NCBI GenBank assembly: GCA_016648135.1
Contig: JADDOH010000317.1
Location: 310,001-374,000, forward strand
Origin: Agrypnia vestita
Lineage: Eukaryota > Arthropoda > Insecta > Trichoptera > Phryganeidae
Direction: 5' to 3'
Length of the DNA stretch: 64,000 bases
The translations under genes were made by a program, and so were the position numbers. Shown here in pieces: positions 57,801-63,167 of this stretch. The notes under the pieces were generated by a model. The model was not told the origin of the DNA and made no database searches. It saw nothing but the letters and a program-made list of their open reading frames with translations. How positions within the stretch are numbered: the stretch's first letter is position 1; the number at the start of each line of letters is the position of its first letter.

Positions 57801-60609
57801 TTAATTAATTAGAATTAATCTTATTTTTAATCACACCCAAAATAAAGCCAAGTTTTTATCTACATCTGTAAGAGTATTATTTTTGGATTAAATCATTGTC
57901 AGTGAAGTTTAAAAAGTATCGCGCACAACTAATTATGATCATTTTTAAATGATGTTAACTCATTTTATGTTACTACTCGAGCATAAAACCATGATCATGT
58001 ATCATGTGTTAAGAGGCTCTGAGAAAAAAAGAGACGATCAAAGATTGCATAAATATGGGAAAGGGAATAAATATAACAACGCTTTTCACAGCTGTTCGAA
58101 TACAGTTAATTTTAGATACCCGTACCTCATCTGATTGAAGCGACTACGAGTACATGTCAATATTTACACAAATGAAGTAAGAAGACCTTTAAATAGCGAA
58201 GATAAGAACAATAATAAATAGAGTAGTTCAAAAATATTATTTTAACGGTTCTAAAAACATATTTTTTCATATTTTAGCAAAGCGTTATAATTTAAATTAC
58301 ACCGCTAAAAATAGGGGGGAAACATATCTCTCCCCATGGTCTATGACCCCGGCCACACAGCGCAGGGGTGAGATAAATTGACAGTAGAAATAACAATTTA
58401 TTCAGCCTATATGTATATTTTATTTGCCCTTTTTTATTTTTTGTTTACTCCAGCCGGTACTCTGGACAGTTGCTGGATTACAGGAACCTTTCGATTGCAG
58501 TGTTATTTGTTCAGCATAAAAGATAATGTTTTGTATAATCTTCATACACTTCATATTAGAAAATAATAATTTTCATACGCATTCATATTTTGAACGCACA
58601 TAATAAAGAGAATTCGAATGCTTCTAAAATAAAGCCCGTGCCTCGTCACGTGCTCGTCACGAATTATAGAAATGTGTCCAGATTATTTTGAAACTACAGG
58701 TGAAGTAAACAAGCTAAAGAATACTATACTGGTTGAAAAAAATGATTGCTTTATTTTAAATAAAAAATATTATTTGAATAAATCATTCAAAATATTGTGT
58801 TTTTACTTTACAGAGGGGGATACACGGTTTAAATATTGTTGTCAAGTGATAATATGCATACATTGCCATAATACAAGATCACGCTATTCAATAGAAAAAT
58901 GTTGCTGTATCTGACCTGTTAAAAGTCAGGTCATATTACTTTCCTATATTTTTGCAATCGTTTTATTGTGTAATACATATATTCATATAAGGGTGTGGGT
59001 TGGATGTTATTAACTAATTTCAATTAATTTTATTACATCTTACTGTCGAACATGGTACAGATCGGTACCGATGACAATAACATTTTTAGTGCCAGGTATA
59101 TCAATACCTACTAATAATTTAATAGTTCATTAGTAATTAAAATAAAACACAACGTAACTTTTTACTGCATATTGTGCAATGTCACATGTGTCATGATAAT
59201 ATGGAGGAAAAGCATGAAATATTTTATGTCATTATACTCTTTATACAGAATTTGCATCTTCTTACCATAGCATAGAAGACCTACTTATTTTATTATTTAT
59301 ATAAAATTTTAATTACTCTTTTAATAAATAATTATTGGTAAGATTTGAACTGGTCTAGATTTTAATGGGTCCCGACTGTTAAAGTCGCTATGTTCCGCAT
59401 TAGTTAGAATTTATTATTATTTGTTTTATGTGTACCTATATCGATCATGAAACTATTTCAATGGTGTAGTTATTCAATATTTCTTAACAGAATTCTAGAC
59501 TACAGGACTAATTTTTTTTTCTTTTCAGTTTTTATTTAAAGTTCACTTTTTACACAGGTTTTTTGATTTTTTTAAATTTAATTTTTTTATTTTACACTTT
59601 TAGTAAGGATTATATAACGGTATTATCTATTTATTCCTATTTAGGTTATTTCTCAATTTATTAAATAACGCTTTAGGTAACGATTGTTAAAATTATCCTT
59701 CAAAGCAGTAAAATTTCTCATCGATTTTAAGAATTATTTCGAATTGTATTATGATAATTATTTTTCACGTTAATTAGACCTATTATGCGATTATATAAGA
59801 ACTTTATCACAGCTTTATTACAAGTATTGAAAATTTAAGTGAGAATGGTTGCTGACCAAATTTAAATCGTTATAAATCCTAAATAAATAAAAAAATCCCA
59901 TTCAAATTGAAAAATGGTAAGAGAAACCTAAAGATGATTTTCAAATAACTATTCAATGATACTACTTAATATAGTTCGTCGACTTTCATTTTTTTATTTT
60001 TCACAATAGTCCATCTGGTTATCGCCATATTAAATTCTGATTACTGTTGTGTATTAGTGACACTTACAAATCGATTGACGTAAGAATCATCAAAAGGGGC
60101 CCACGAGTTTGATCTCTGGAGCGCCACAAAGGAACATACTCTACATAGAACATACACATTATATAGGCTGATAAACACAATACAGTTGGGTAAAAAGTTA
60201 TAAAATTTTCATGAAGATTCAGAATTATTACGAAGTAAGAAGATTCCTAAAATTTACATTTGGCTGAAGAGAAGAATTATGAACACGAAAATGGTCAAAA
60301 TTTATATATTTTAACGCTACAGCAGGTCATGAATCGGTTACCAATGATATCGTGGCTGCCATTATCAGAATGAGACACTGCACTGTGATGCAGATCTATT
60401 TTTACTGTTGTCAATCAACCATTTTTAAAGCAGGCCGTCAATTGTTCGGCAAGATACCTGGTGGTGGGCAACCCTGTCCGCAATATGAAGAGTTACCCGT
60501 ACTTGTTAAACTCCTCTCTCCACGACGCCTCTCCCGACGATGCGGCTCTGGCTAGGAGAATGGACACTTGACTCAGACACTTCTTGAAGCCACTCAACTT
60601 CTCGCTCAT
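21433..60609 (-). CDS. Irk: Inward-rectifier K+ channel (Kir/Irk), multi-exon gene
   Basis: This gene encodes a tetrameric plasma-membrane potassium channel subunit gated by PIP2. Nine joined exons (one of two fourth exons) give 556 residues with all junction phases consistent. Order: basic N-terminus, M1 about 88-112, pore helix about 134-146, filter TIGYG 148-152, M2 about 163-187, then the cytoplasmic Kir domain to about 380 (motifs [43 protein letters not shown]) and a His/Asn/Gly-rich tail. Conserved extracellular cysteines C128 and C160 should form the Kir disulfide. The residue matching the Kir2.1 M2 aspartate is Q178, suggesting weaker polyamine rectification. Insects have several Irk paralogues; I cannot say which one this is. 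In insects, members act in renal tubules, neurons, salivary gland and wing development. Coding exons are much more GC-rich than the introns. Exons 2-8 are certain; exons 1 and 9 are inferred from splice sites and phase. Confidence 0.95.
22140..22360 (+). repeat. Family B repeat, copy 3
   Basis: Starts near 'agtcaaaaatgacggaac', has the 'ggttttcaaaccccatctcc' B-box-like head and the 'gccgtgaattcgaagg' core, and ends with 'ggacagcgaaattattatgt'. The order matches 45,692-45,960. Confidence 0.65.
22681..23099. mobile_element. Inverted-repeat element (MITE-like), 419 bp
   Basis: Arms 22,681-22,742 and 23,033-23,099 are complementary over 'gagacgcgtttcgcctta' and the outer 'gaaataaaaa' / 'aacaagtttt' blocks. 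The interior is AT-rich with no transposase. Superfamily not assigned. Confidence 0.65.
23698..24171 (-). CDS. Irk: Kir exon 8: His/Asn/Gly-rich C-terminal tail
   Basis: Acceptor ttttcag|AT completes Asp382. It encodes residues 383-539. An acidic/serine part ([20 protein letters not shown]) is followed by a low-complexity tail with about 15 His in roughly 75 residues and repeated HNG motifs ([16 protein letters not shown]). The frame stays open to a stop at 23,543, but the composition drops to AT-rich noise after a near-perfect donor, TTCG|GTAAGTGCG at 23,698/23,697. Splicing to exon 9 is therefore preferred. The plus-strand frame at 23,735-24,175 is its antisense shadow. Confidence 0.88.
24592..24740 (+). 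repeat. Family B repeat, copy 4
   Basis: Begins 'tagctgtaacttgtcaaaaa' and ends 'gaaattattataattggg', with 'ttacggacgttacacgaagt' and a GACA/GACG simple-sequence tail in between. It lacks the B-box-like middle and so is an internally deleted variant, like 47,844-48,030. Confidence 0.7.
24849..24894. repeat. (TC)23 microsatellite
   Basis: An uninterrupted TC dinucleotide run of 46 bp in Kir intron 7. Probably length-polymorphic. Confidence 0.97.
25841..25946 (-). CDS. Irk: Kir exon 7: end of the cytoplasmic domain
   Basis: Acceptor ctccag|GTG and donor CTCG|GTAAGA. It encodes residues 347-381, [20 protein letters not shown] then [15 protein letters not shown]. The VDY-F--TYEV-TPLCSA pattern is the last conserved Kir block. 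An intronic MITE (25,998-26,230) sits only about 50 nt upstream of the acceptor. Confidence 0.96.
25998..26230. mobile_element. MITE with perfect 22-bp inverted repeats
   Basis: A 233-bp element starting TACAGGGTTATTTGGAAAAC and ending with its exact complement, flanked by TA on both sides. Non-autonomous. It shares the TACAGGGT start with 5,221-5,632. It lies in Kir intron 6, within about 50 nt of the exon 7 acceptor, where the branch point would be expected. Confidence 0.88.
26556..26812. repeat. Three tandem 85-86-bp units
   Basis: Units start with 'gaaatatgtcag' at 26,556, 26,641 and 26,727. They are nearly identical ('atactaaggcatat', 'gaaagaaagaataaa'). They abut the 3' end of the LINE at 26,830 and may belong to its 3' UTR or have arisen on insertion. 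Confidence 0.9.
26830..28252 (-). pseudogene. Jockey/CR1-like LINE reverse transcriptase remnant
   Basis: A 5'-truncated non-LTR retrotransposon ORF2. Visible RT motifs in order: [63 protein letters not shown] and the catalytic FADD box (FADDMK). The frame breaks near 27,280 (the SKLE to VWNPQY transition) and again near 27,120, where the [20 protein letters not shown] tail continues in a third frame to a stop at 26,830. A short direct duplication (AFITPIHKK twice) lies at its N-terminal edge. No endonuclease domain is present. It sits antisense-neutral (same strand as Kir) in intron 6 and is inactive. Confidence 0.9.
28253..30627. other. Kir intron 6, AT-rich part
   Basis: No exon or clear element. 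A small block at 28,380-28,450 is GC-richer without a supported frame. 30,385-30,470 contains degenerate CCTAA/TTAGG-like words. Confidence 0.5.
30628..31223 (+). mobile_element. RTE-clade LINE 3' fragment with 9-bp TSD
   Basis: An open frame from 30,636 encodes the C-terminal part of an RTE-type ORF2: [79 protein letters not shown] and [13 protein letters not shown]. It ends in a GAA-repeat tail (about 31,199-31,223) typical of RTE elements. AGTTATTTT flanks it at 30,619-30,627 and 31,224-31,232, a plausible target-site duplication. RT catalytic motifs are absent, so it is a dead-on-arrival 5'-truncated copy. The frame is still intact, suggesting a fairly recent insertion. Confidence 0.9.
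31233..31973. other. Kir intron 6, no recognised feature
   Basis: About 740 bp of moderately AT-rich sequence. No exon, repeat match or hairpin was found. Confidence 0.5.
31974..32151 (-). mobile_element. tRNA-derived SINE, copy 3
   Basis: Minus-strand copy with the 'cagagatgcctacacggaat' tail end, the 'ctatgaaaataggactaatt' body and a degenerate head ('ggctcgaaccaccgacac' on the plus strand). More diverged than 8,437-8,623. Confidence 0.75.
32184..32432 (-). pseudogene. LINE ORF2 C-terminal fragment
   Basis: Minus-strand translation gives [20 protein letters not shown], then [20 protein letters not shown] and STVELFRAA, then after a frameshift [11 protein letters not shown] and a stop. This is the characteristic C-terminal end of a non-LTR retrotransposon family common in insects. 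It is followed by a GAA-like tail (32,162-32,180). A palindrome (32,409-32,436) marks its 5' edge. About 250 bp remain. Confidence 0.8.
32433..33270. other. Kir intron 6, part nearest exon 6
   Basis: No recognised element or exon. Confidence 0.5.
33271..33395 (-). CDS. Irk: Kir exon 6: cytoplasmic domain
   Basis: Acceptor ttctag|AG and donor GAG|GTAATC. It encodes [20 protein letters not shown] then [20 protein letters not shown] and E (residues 306-346). The TTQARSS and WGHRFEP motifs are hallmarks of the Kir cytoplasmic beta-sandwich. Junction phases match both neighbours. Confidence 0.96.
33761..34105 (+). mobile_element. Helitron-like repeat, family A, copy 1
   Basis: Starts near 'tctatactatctgtaccaat', continues 'atataaagaggtaaagtttg', 'taggctataattatcccgtt', and ends near 'cgtgtagctggg'. 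The order matches 46,422 onward. The TCTATACTAATATATAA start and gtgtagctggg-type end resemble non-autonomous lepidopteran Helitrons. It fills almost half of Kir intron 5 (33,396-34,143). Confidence 0.6.
34144..34333 (-). CDS. Irk: Kir exon 5: cytoplasmic domain
   Basis: Acceptor gcgtag|GTA and donor CTGG|GTATGT. It encodes residues 242-304: [20 protein letters not shown], then a [16 protein letters not shown] strand, [14 protein letters not shown] and FEIVVML. It aligns with the Kir2.1 stretch around SEGEYIPLDQ and TIVHEIDEDSPLY. The last G pairs with AG of exon 6 to make Glu305. Confidence 0.96.
35285..35450 (-). repeat. Family C repeat, copy 2
   Basis: Reverse complement of the family layout: 'aaatctcacagaaacgaagc', 'tatgggaaactattaaggaa', 'cttacacaatgcaac'-like blocks. 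It pairs with the plus-strand copy at 35,662-35,840. Confidence 0.65.
35662..35840 (+). repeat. Family C repeat, copy 3
   Basis: Plus-strand copy with 'aatcacttaagccagctaat', 'cttccatacatgtttcccat' and 'tcatctctgtgagatttc'. The best match is copy 1 at 55-265. Confidence 0.65.
37533..37923. repeat. Nine-copy 44-bp minisatellite
   Basis: About 8.9 copies of a 44-bp unit ('tgtttactttgtactatact' + 'gttaagagtaggtggtacac' + 'gcaa'), starting at 37,533, 37,577, 37,621, 37,665, 37,709, 37,753, 37,797, 37,841 and 37,885. I see only one base variant, at the start of the sixth unit. Because 44 is not a multiple of three, the frames that read through it are artefacts. It lies in the intron after Kir exon 4b. 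Confidence 0.97.
37923..38265. repeat. MITE family D copy with internal duplication
   Basis: A block of about 110 bp ('agattttatgtatctatccc' to 'cattctaaattaataa') occurs at 37,924-38,034 and again at 38,102-38,208. Between the copies lies one stray 'taagagtaggtggtacacgc' piece of the 44-bp unit. The right end 38,204-38,262 ('aatcctcgatgactttattt', 'tgcttttatactccac') matches the family D terminus. Confidence 0.8.
38451..38630 (-). CDS. Irk: Kir alternative exon 4b
   Basis: 180 nt, 60 codons, phase 0 at both ends (ccgtag|GTG; AAG|GTACCC). It begins [20 protein letters not shown], then carries [17 protein letters not shown] and [18 protein letters not shown]. It keeps the canonical lysine pair (AKKR) and the RNAV core of typical Kir channels but has Ala for the Pro of PKKR. 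It lies 1.3 kb downstream of 4a and clearly arose by exon duplication. Codon-level divergence from 4a argues for an old, selected duplication. Confidence 0.95.
38631..39925. other. Intron between alternative exons 4b and 4a
   Basis: 1.3 kb. Contains a SINE fragment (39,147-39,230). The parts adjacent to both exons are GC-richer. Competing intronic pairing sites that might enforce exclusive splicing were not identified by eye. Confidence 0.5.
39147..39230 (-). mobile_element. SINE 3' fragment
   Basis: The 'agagatgcgaacatggaatt' and 'catcaatattcttattattt' blocks match the 3' half of the tRNA-derived SINE. The tRNA-like head is missing. Confidence 0.6.
39926..40105 (-). CDS. Irk: Kir alternative exon 4a
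   Basis: 180 nt, 60 codons, phase 0 at both ends (attgcag|GTA; AAG|GTATCT). It encodes residues 182-241 from the end of M2 (VGIVFAKL) through the PIP2-contact segment SRPKNRAQT, strand [17 protein letters not shown] and the conserved [18 protein letters not shown]. The usual PKKR is PKNR here, and the usual (H/R)NAV core is TAAA. It is about 65% identical (39 of 60) to exon 4b. Being equal in length and phase, the two cannot both be used without duplicating a core structural strand, so they are presumably mutually exclusive. Confidence 0.95.
40271..40434. mobile_element. Small MITE next to exon 4a
   Basis: A 164-bp element whose ends are inverted: 'gaccactgttagaatgcgg' on the left and 'ccgcattcttacaatggtc' on the right, two mismatches. 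It lies about 165 nt upstream (in gene sense) of the exon 4a acceptor. Confidence 0.7.
40435..42817. other. Kir intron 3
   Basis: AT-rich; no exon or repeat pairing supported. The minus-strand frame at 41,287-41,493 shows no motif. Confidence 0.5.
42818..42911 (-). CDS. Irk: Kir exon 3: GYG filter and M2
   Basis: Acceptor cag|G and donor ATG|GTAAGA. It completes Gly150 and encodes residues 151-181, [20 protein letters not shown] then [12 protein letters not shown]160 is the second disulfide cysteine. Within M2 the segment VFIQAF places Q178 where strong rectifiers such as Kir2.1 have Asp (CIIDAF) and weak rectifiers such as Kir1.1 have Asn. Only 94 nt long, so it lacks an ORF-track-sized frame but is unambiguous in the spliced frame. 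Confidence 0.96.
42912..44532. other. Kir intron 2, part nearest exon 3
   Basis: AT-rich. A short direct duplication lies at 43,875-43,950 ('caatgacaagaattcac' versus 'caatgacaaaaagtcac'). No gene. Confidence 0.5.
44533..45100 (-). mobile_element. tRNA-derived SINE, copy 4, split by an insertion
   Basis: SINE body and head on the minus strand ('ctatgaaaataggacaattt', 'ggggctcgaacccccgacca') run to about 44,670. The end of the head ('tagaccaacaagta') resumes at 45,076. The 403 bp between are a hAT-like insertion. Confidence 0.8.
44671..45073. mobile_element. hAT-like MITE inserted in the SINE
   Basis: Terminal inverted repeats CAGCGGTTC / GAACCGCTG, typical of hAT elements. The flanking 8-bp blocks ctctaaac (44,663-44,670) and tactagac (45,074-45,081) are a degenerate target-site duplication. 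403 bp, no transposase. Confidence 0.8.
45101..45691. other. Kir intron 2, with a palindromic block
   Basis: 45,228-45,290 carries inverted copies of 'atcgtttcg' / 'cgaaacgat' around a 'gaggtcattatcaac' core. Otherwise AT-rich and non-coding. Confidence 0.5.
45692..45960 (+). repeat. Family B repeat, fullest copy
   Basis: Begins 'ctagctgtaacccgtcaaaa'. It has a GC-rich tRNA-like middle with a B-box-like core ('ggggttcaagccccgcctcc'), then 'tagccgtgaattcgaacg', 'ttacggacgttatacg', and ends 'agcgaaattattatgtttga'. The tRNA-like middle suggests a SINE ancestry; the ctag-containing start suggests a Helitron. Seven copies or parts occur in the window. Confidence 0.7.
46422..46785 (+). mobile_element. 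Helitron-like repeat, family A, copy 2
   Basis: Starts 'tctatactaatatataaaga', followed by 'ggctaaatattatcccgtta'. The far end (46,751-46,785) has 'gcgcgtgcgaagtcgcgcgg', a hairpin resembling Helitron 3' ends. It ends about 17 bp from the donor of Kir exon 2, so it occupies the very start of intron 2. Confidence 0.6.
46803..47138 (-). CDS. Irk: Kir exon 2: basic N-terminus, M1, pore helix
   Basis: Acceptor tttcag|A at 47,139/47,138 and donor ATCGG|GTATTT at 46,803/46,802. It encodes residues 39-149: a strongly basic run ([16 protein letters not shown], then SKRRKRYLQ), the slide helix ([12 protein letters not shown]), M1 ([20 protein letters not shown]), the turret with C128, pore helix [12 protein letters not shown] and the start of the filter (HTI). 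The Glu of SVETQ is conserved across Kir channels. The filter codon is split by the intron between the two G bases of Gly150. Open frames on the opposite strand here are shadows. Confidence 0.97.
47247..47585. repeat. Dispersed repeat pair with 62,785-63,010
   Basis: 'ataaatcctttatacgcgag' + 'gtctcggattcccttttatt' matches 'ataaatcctttaaatgcgaa' + 'gtctcggactccattttatt' at 62,785. Further similar blocks follow. An unclassified interspersed repeat in Kir intron 1. Confidence 0.55.
47575..47660 (-). repeat. Family B tail, copy 6
   Basis: Minus-strand family B end ('tcccaattataataatgtca', then GTCT/ATCT repeats, 'cataacgtccgtaac'). With the plus-strand copy at 47,844-48,030 it forms an inverted pair. 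Confidence 0.6.
47844..48030 (+). repeat. Family B repeat, copy 7
   Basis: 'ccagctgtaactcgttcaaa', 'atgacggtacttttacatg', 'tggacgttacacgaagttac' and 'acgaaattactataattggg' in order. An internally deleted variant. Confidence 0.65.
49113..49290. mobile_element. MITE family D, copy 3
   Basis: Left end 'ggggtataaaagcaaaggca' with 'gtcatcgagtattac' and 'acattttataggaaacatga' matches 18,570-18,822. The right terminus is degraded. Confidence 0.65.
50998..51185 (-). repeat. Family C repeat, copy 4
   Basis: Reverse-strand copy: 'actcttacagcgacgaggct', 'gacttaaatgatcactctac', 'caccaattccatcgtatgaa'. Confidence 0.65.
53405..53730. repeat. Two and a half copies of a 136-bp unit
   Basis: 'gcgatagttattcatatgac' begins copies at 53,408 and 53,544. 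Both run to 'ttaaccttcggtcttccgt'. A degenerate third partial copy follows at about 53,672. Confidence 0.9.
53789..54025. repeat. Two copies of a 119-bp unit
   Basis: 'gatgcaacgaatactac' starts at 53,789 and 53,908. Both contain 'tcaggcctactattcggtga' and 'tttccaccaaggtggggga' and are nearly identical. The minus-strand frame here simply reads the repeat. Confidence 0.93.
54001..54830. repeat. Nearly three copies of a 307-bp unit
   Basis: Copy 1 starts at 54,001 and copy 2 at 54,308 ('caagcatacttgtaatt' versus 'caagcatatttgtaatt'). A partial copy 3 covers about 54,690-54,830. Shared blocks are 'gcgtagagggaatagttttc', 'ttgtttctaggatctaatac' and 'acacacaaggaggacgttat'. Confidence 0.9.
57321..60496. 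other. Kir intron 1, 5' part
   Basis: AT-rich, with no exon supported. 57,725-57,770 contains on the minus strand 'cctgatgaagatacag' followed by 'ttgatttcgaaaccgacag', a motif discussed in the findings. Confidence 0.5.
60497..60609 (-). CDS. Irk: Kir exon 1, N-terminus (proposed)
   Basis: Exon 2 has no methionine before M1, so an upstream coding exon is required. This GC-rich block offers an ATG at 60,609 and 37 codons ([20 protein letters not shown] through WREEFNKY), then GG|GTAACT at 60,497/60,496. The donor phase (two bases) fits exon 2, which contributes the third base to make Gly38. An alternative first exon elsewhere cannot be excluded. Confidence 0.55.
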
Positions 60610-60651
60610 GGCAGTTTCCCGGTCTCGGCCTACGTGAAGCTAGATTAGCGA

Positions 60652-60720
60652 CTAGAAACGGGCGCACTTCATGGCTTTTTCAATTTGTCGCGTCGCGTCG
60701 TCGGCGGTGGACGAACTCAT
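60652..60720 (-). CDS. Upstream ORF in the Kir leader
   Basis: ATG at 60,720 opens 22 codons (MSSSTADDATRQIEKAMKCA, then RF) and a TAG. It is in the same frame as the proposed Kir start at 60,609, separated by two in-frame TAG codons (60,652-60,654 and about 60,640). Its composition is as GC-rich as exon 1. If the leader is transcribed as one piece, this uORF could dampen translation. It could also be a real N-terminus on another isoform. No homology seen. Confidence 0.35.
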   Translation of the reverse strand: MSSSTADDATRQIEKAMKCARF

Positions 60721-60741
60721 TACGGGGATATTTATAAAACT

Positions 60742-62260
60742 CTATATTTGGCATTTTACTTCATTTTAATGCGTACATTTTAATCATTTCATTTAGACTT
60801 TTTCCACACTCAGAACACAAGTATTTTTATTGCTATTTTAACCACTTTTCACAATATTATTATATTTTGTATTCCCACTTGTGTATTTTTTGTCTTTCTA
60901 TGAGCAAAACTTATAGAAATTTTGTGACTCGATTTCTTCGTTGATTTTAATGAGAACATCATGTACCTATCTGAGTATATTACTAGATTATTTTTCATAT
61001 TATCTTTCGTATTACAAATTAAGGAATTGTTCTGGTGTTCGCCAAAATATAATTTTTATTCAAACAACATAAATATACTAACCATTTACCATTTTATCTA
61101 AACGTAAAAGATCTAATTTTTTGCATTATTTTAGTACTGCTAATTTCAAGAATTATTAATCGTCTATTAATTTGAAATAAAATAATCAAAGTTAAGTTTA
61201 ATATTGAAAAAACACAACGGGAAAAATCTGTTACTTGGAAACAAATTGAAGAAAGTTCTGGAAAATTTAATTAGCAATGATTATACTTGTTATTCGTAGA
61301 TAAAATATTTACAAACCAAATAAACAAAATAATTCATTATTCACATTCAGATCGCATTTGAGTACATTAAATATAAATTAAGCTGATCTTCGATATTTAC
61401 ACATATATATGCGTCGTAAATAATCATAAGAAATAAATGAGCAGAAGACCGAAAAACTATTTTGTACATTCATCTCTAAAAATATTTGTAGATGTCTGGG
61501 AAGGTACACTTTTATTTTATTACAGCACTTAATCTTTATTCCACAACGTTTTAACGAATTCAAATAAAAGTCTCACAATAGAATAGCGATTTATCTTCAC
61601 AACAAGTTCGCGGTTTTTTGTTTTCAAATCGCAAATTTTATTCGACAGGATTATTTGCGTCACATCTCATCGCGGATCTTAATCTTCGCGACGTTCAAAG
61701 AGCACTGAGAACAATGAGAGGACAGGAATTGAAGAAAACTTTCAATGTCACAGAATTGGCTCACCTTATATGAAATGTTCACAAGGGATATCCGTGATAC
61801 TCGGGAACACTAGACATTAGTGAATAATCACGGCACGCCCGTGCCAACAGGGAAGATCACCTGTGCATTGTGTCAAACAAAACTGTTCAAAATATGAACC
61901 AGTCCGTACAGTGGCGGCACTGCAGGACCACGAATAAATTGTCAAAACGACATAAAAATCCTATTTAAAATATCAGATCCACTGCCGTATCTCGTTCATT
62001 TTTTAGAAGTTCTCCGATGTTTATGCTTTATATAGAAAAATATCTTCTGGCACTGGCCGCAAAAAAAACTCTCACACAATCATTTGTGTATGCAAAGAAA
62101 GACCATTTCGCAGCCAGCATGCAGCTAATATTCTGATATCTGTAAAAAGCTAACGCGGGTTAGCCTTGTTTGAGTGCGACATTACCAGCGATTAAACCAG
62201 CGAAGCAGTATGGCCAACGCGCGTTTAATCGAGTGACAAATATTCGGGCGAAGTACTTAC
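60742..62260. other. Probable 5' intron of Kir
   Basis: AT-rich, with a weak acceptor-like 'tatag' at 60,742-60,744 on the minus strand. If the donor at 62,261 is real this is an intron in the 5' UTR. The less AT-rich stretch at 61,640-61,930 has no supported frame. Confidence 0.35.
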
Positions 62261-62500
62261 GTGCGAGGTTGAGCGGAATATTCTCGAAAGTGATCCATCA
62301 AATAGAAATAGCGTAATCAAAAGTGACGAGTGACAAGAGATACTTAGTGCGAATTAAGGAATTGCATAATAAGCGTGCGAAATATTCTAGAACCATTAGG
62401 TTAATTCTCGAGCATGTAGAAGCTAAATACACAGATGTATTAATTATTTCTTTGAATAAAATTTTATTGTATTTTAATTCAATGCGCATCTCCGCGAATA
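62261..62500 (-). other. Possible 5' UTR exon of Kir
   Basis: On the minus strand, CTCGCAC|GTAAGTACTT at 62,261/62,260 is an excellent splice donor next to a GC-richer patch. Position and orientation suit a non-coding first exon. The upstream limit and promoter were not located, so the end given is arbitrary. Confidence 0.3.
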
Positions 62501-63167
62501 CGTGACAATATTAGGTGTAGGTGTTTATTTTTTGGGAAAGTAAAATTGTCATTTAATGTTTAATTCTGTATTTTTTGTCTGAGACGCCTTGGCATTGGTC
62601 CATTGTCATACATTTAAGCGCCAACCGCCACCTCTCATCTATCCACGTATAATTTTTATTGGTGTGTCCTTCCCGTTATTAGAATAAAGACAATATAATA
62701 AAAATTAAAGAATCAGACTCAATTATCAACGAAATACCAAAATTTACGCTTAGATAAAAGAAATTAACTCAAAAAAATAGTTATAATTATAAATCCTTTA
62801 AATGCGAAGTCTCGGACTCCATTTTATTGTAATTTTGTTTTCTTGACTAAGAAATTTTATCACATTGGTACTAAATTAAATTTAAGATAGTCATGAAAAT
62901 CATTTCTTCAGTCATCACTGGCATTTTGACACAATTCACAATGACAAAATCAGTTTACAGAATGAAAACCAGCTTTTGTTTCTAAGCAATTTTACAATTG
63001 TACCAGAAAGTAGATGCTTGCCCGAACAAATGTGTAAGAATGCATTGTCATCGACATCAAGTCGATGTGCCAAATTTCTACTCGATTGGAAGACGGGAAG
63101 AGTATTTATAATATTTTCACTTCCAAGATTTATTCACAAAAAATAAAGACCGGCGGTGAAGTTAATA
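62501..63167. other. Non-coding flank with one dispersed repeat
   Basis: 62,785-63,010 pairs with 47,247-47,585. No gene. Confidence 0.5.
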
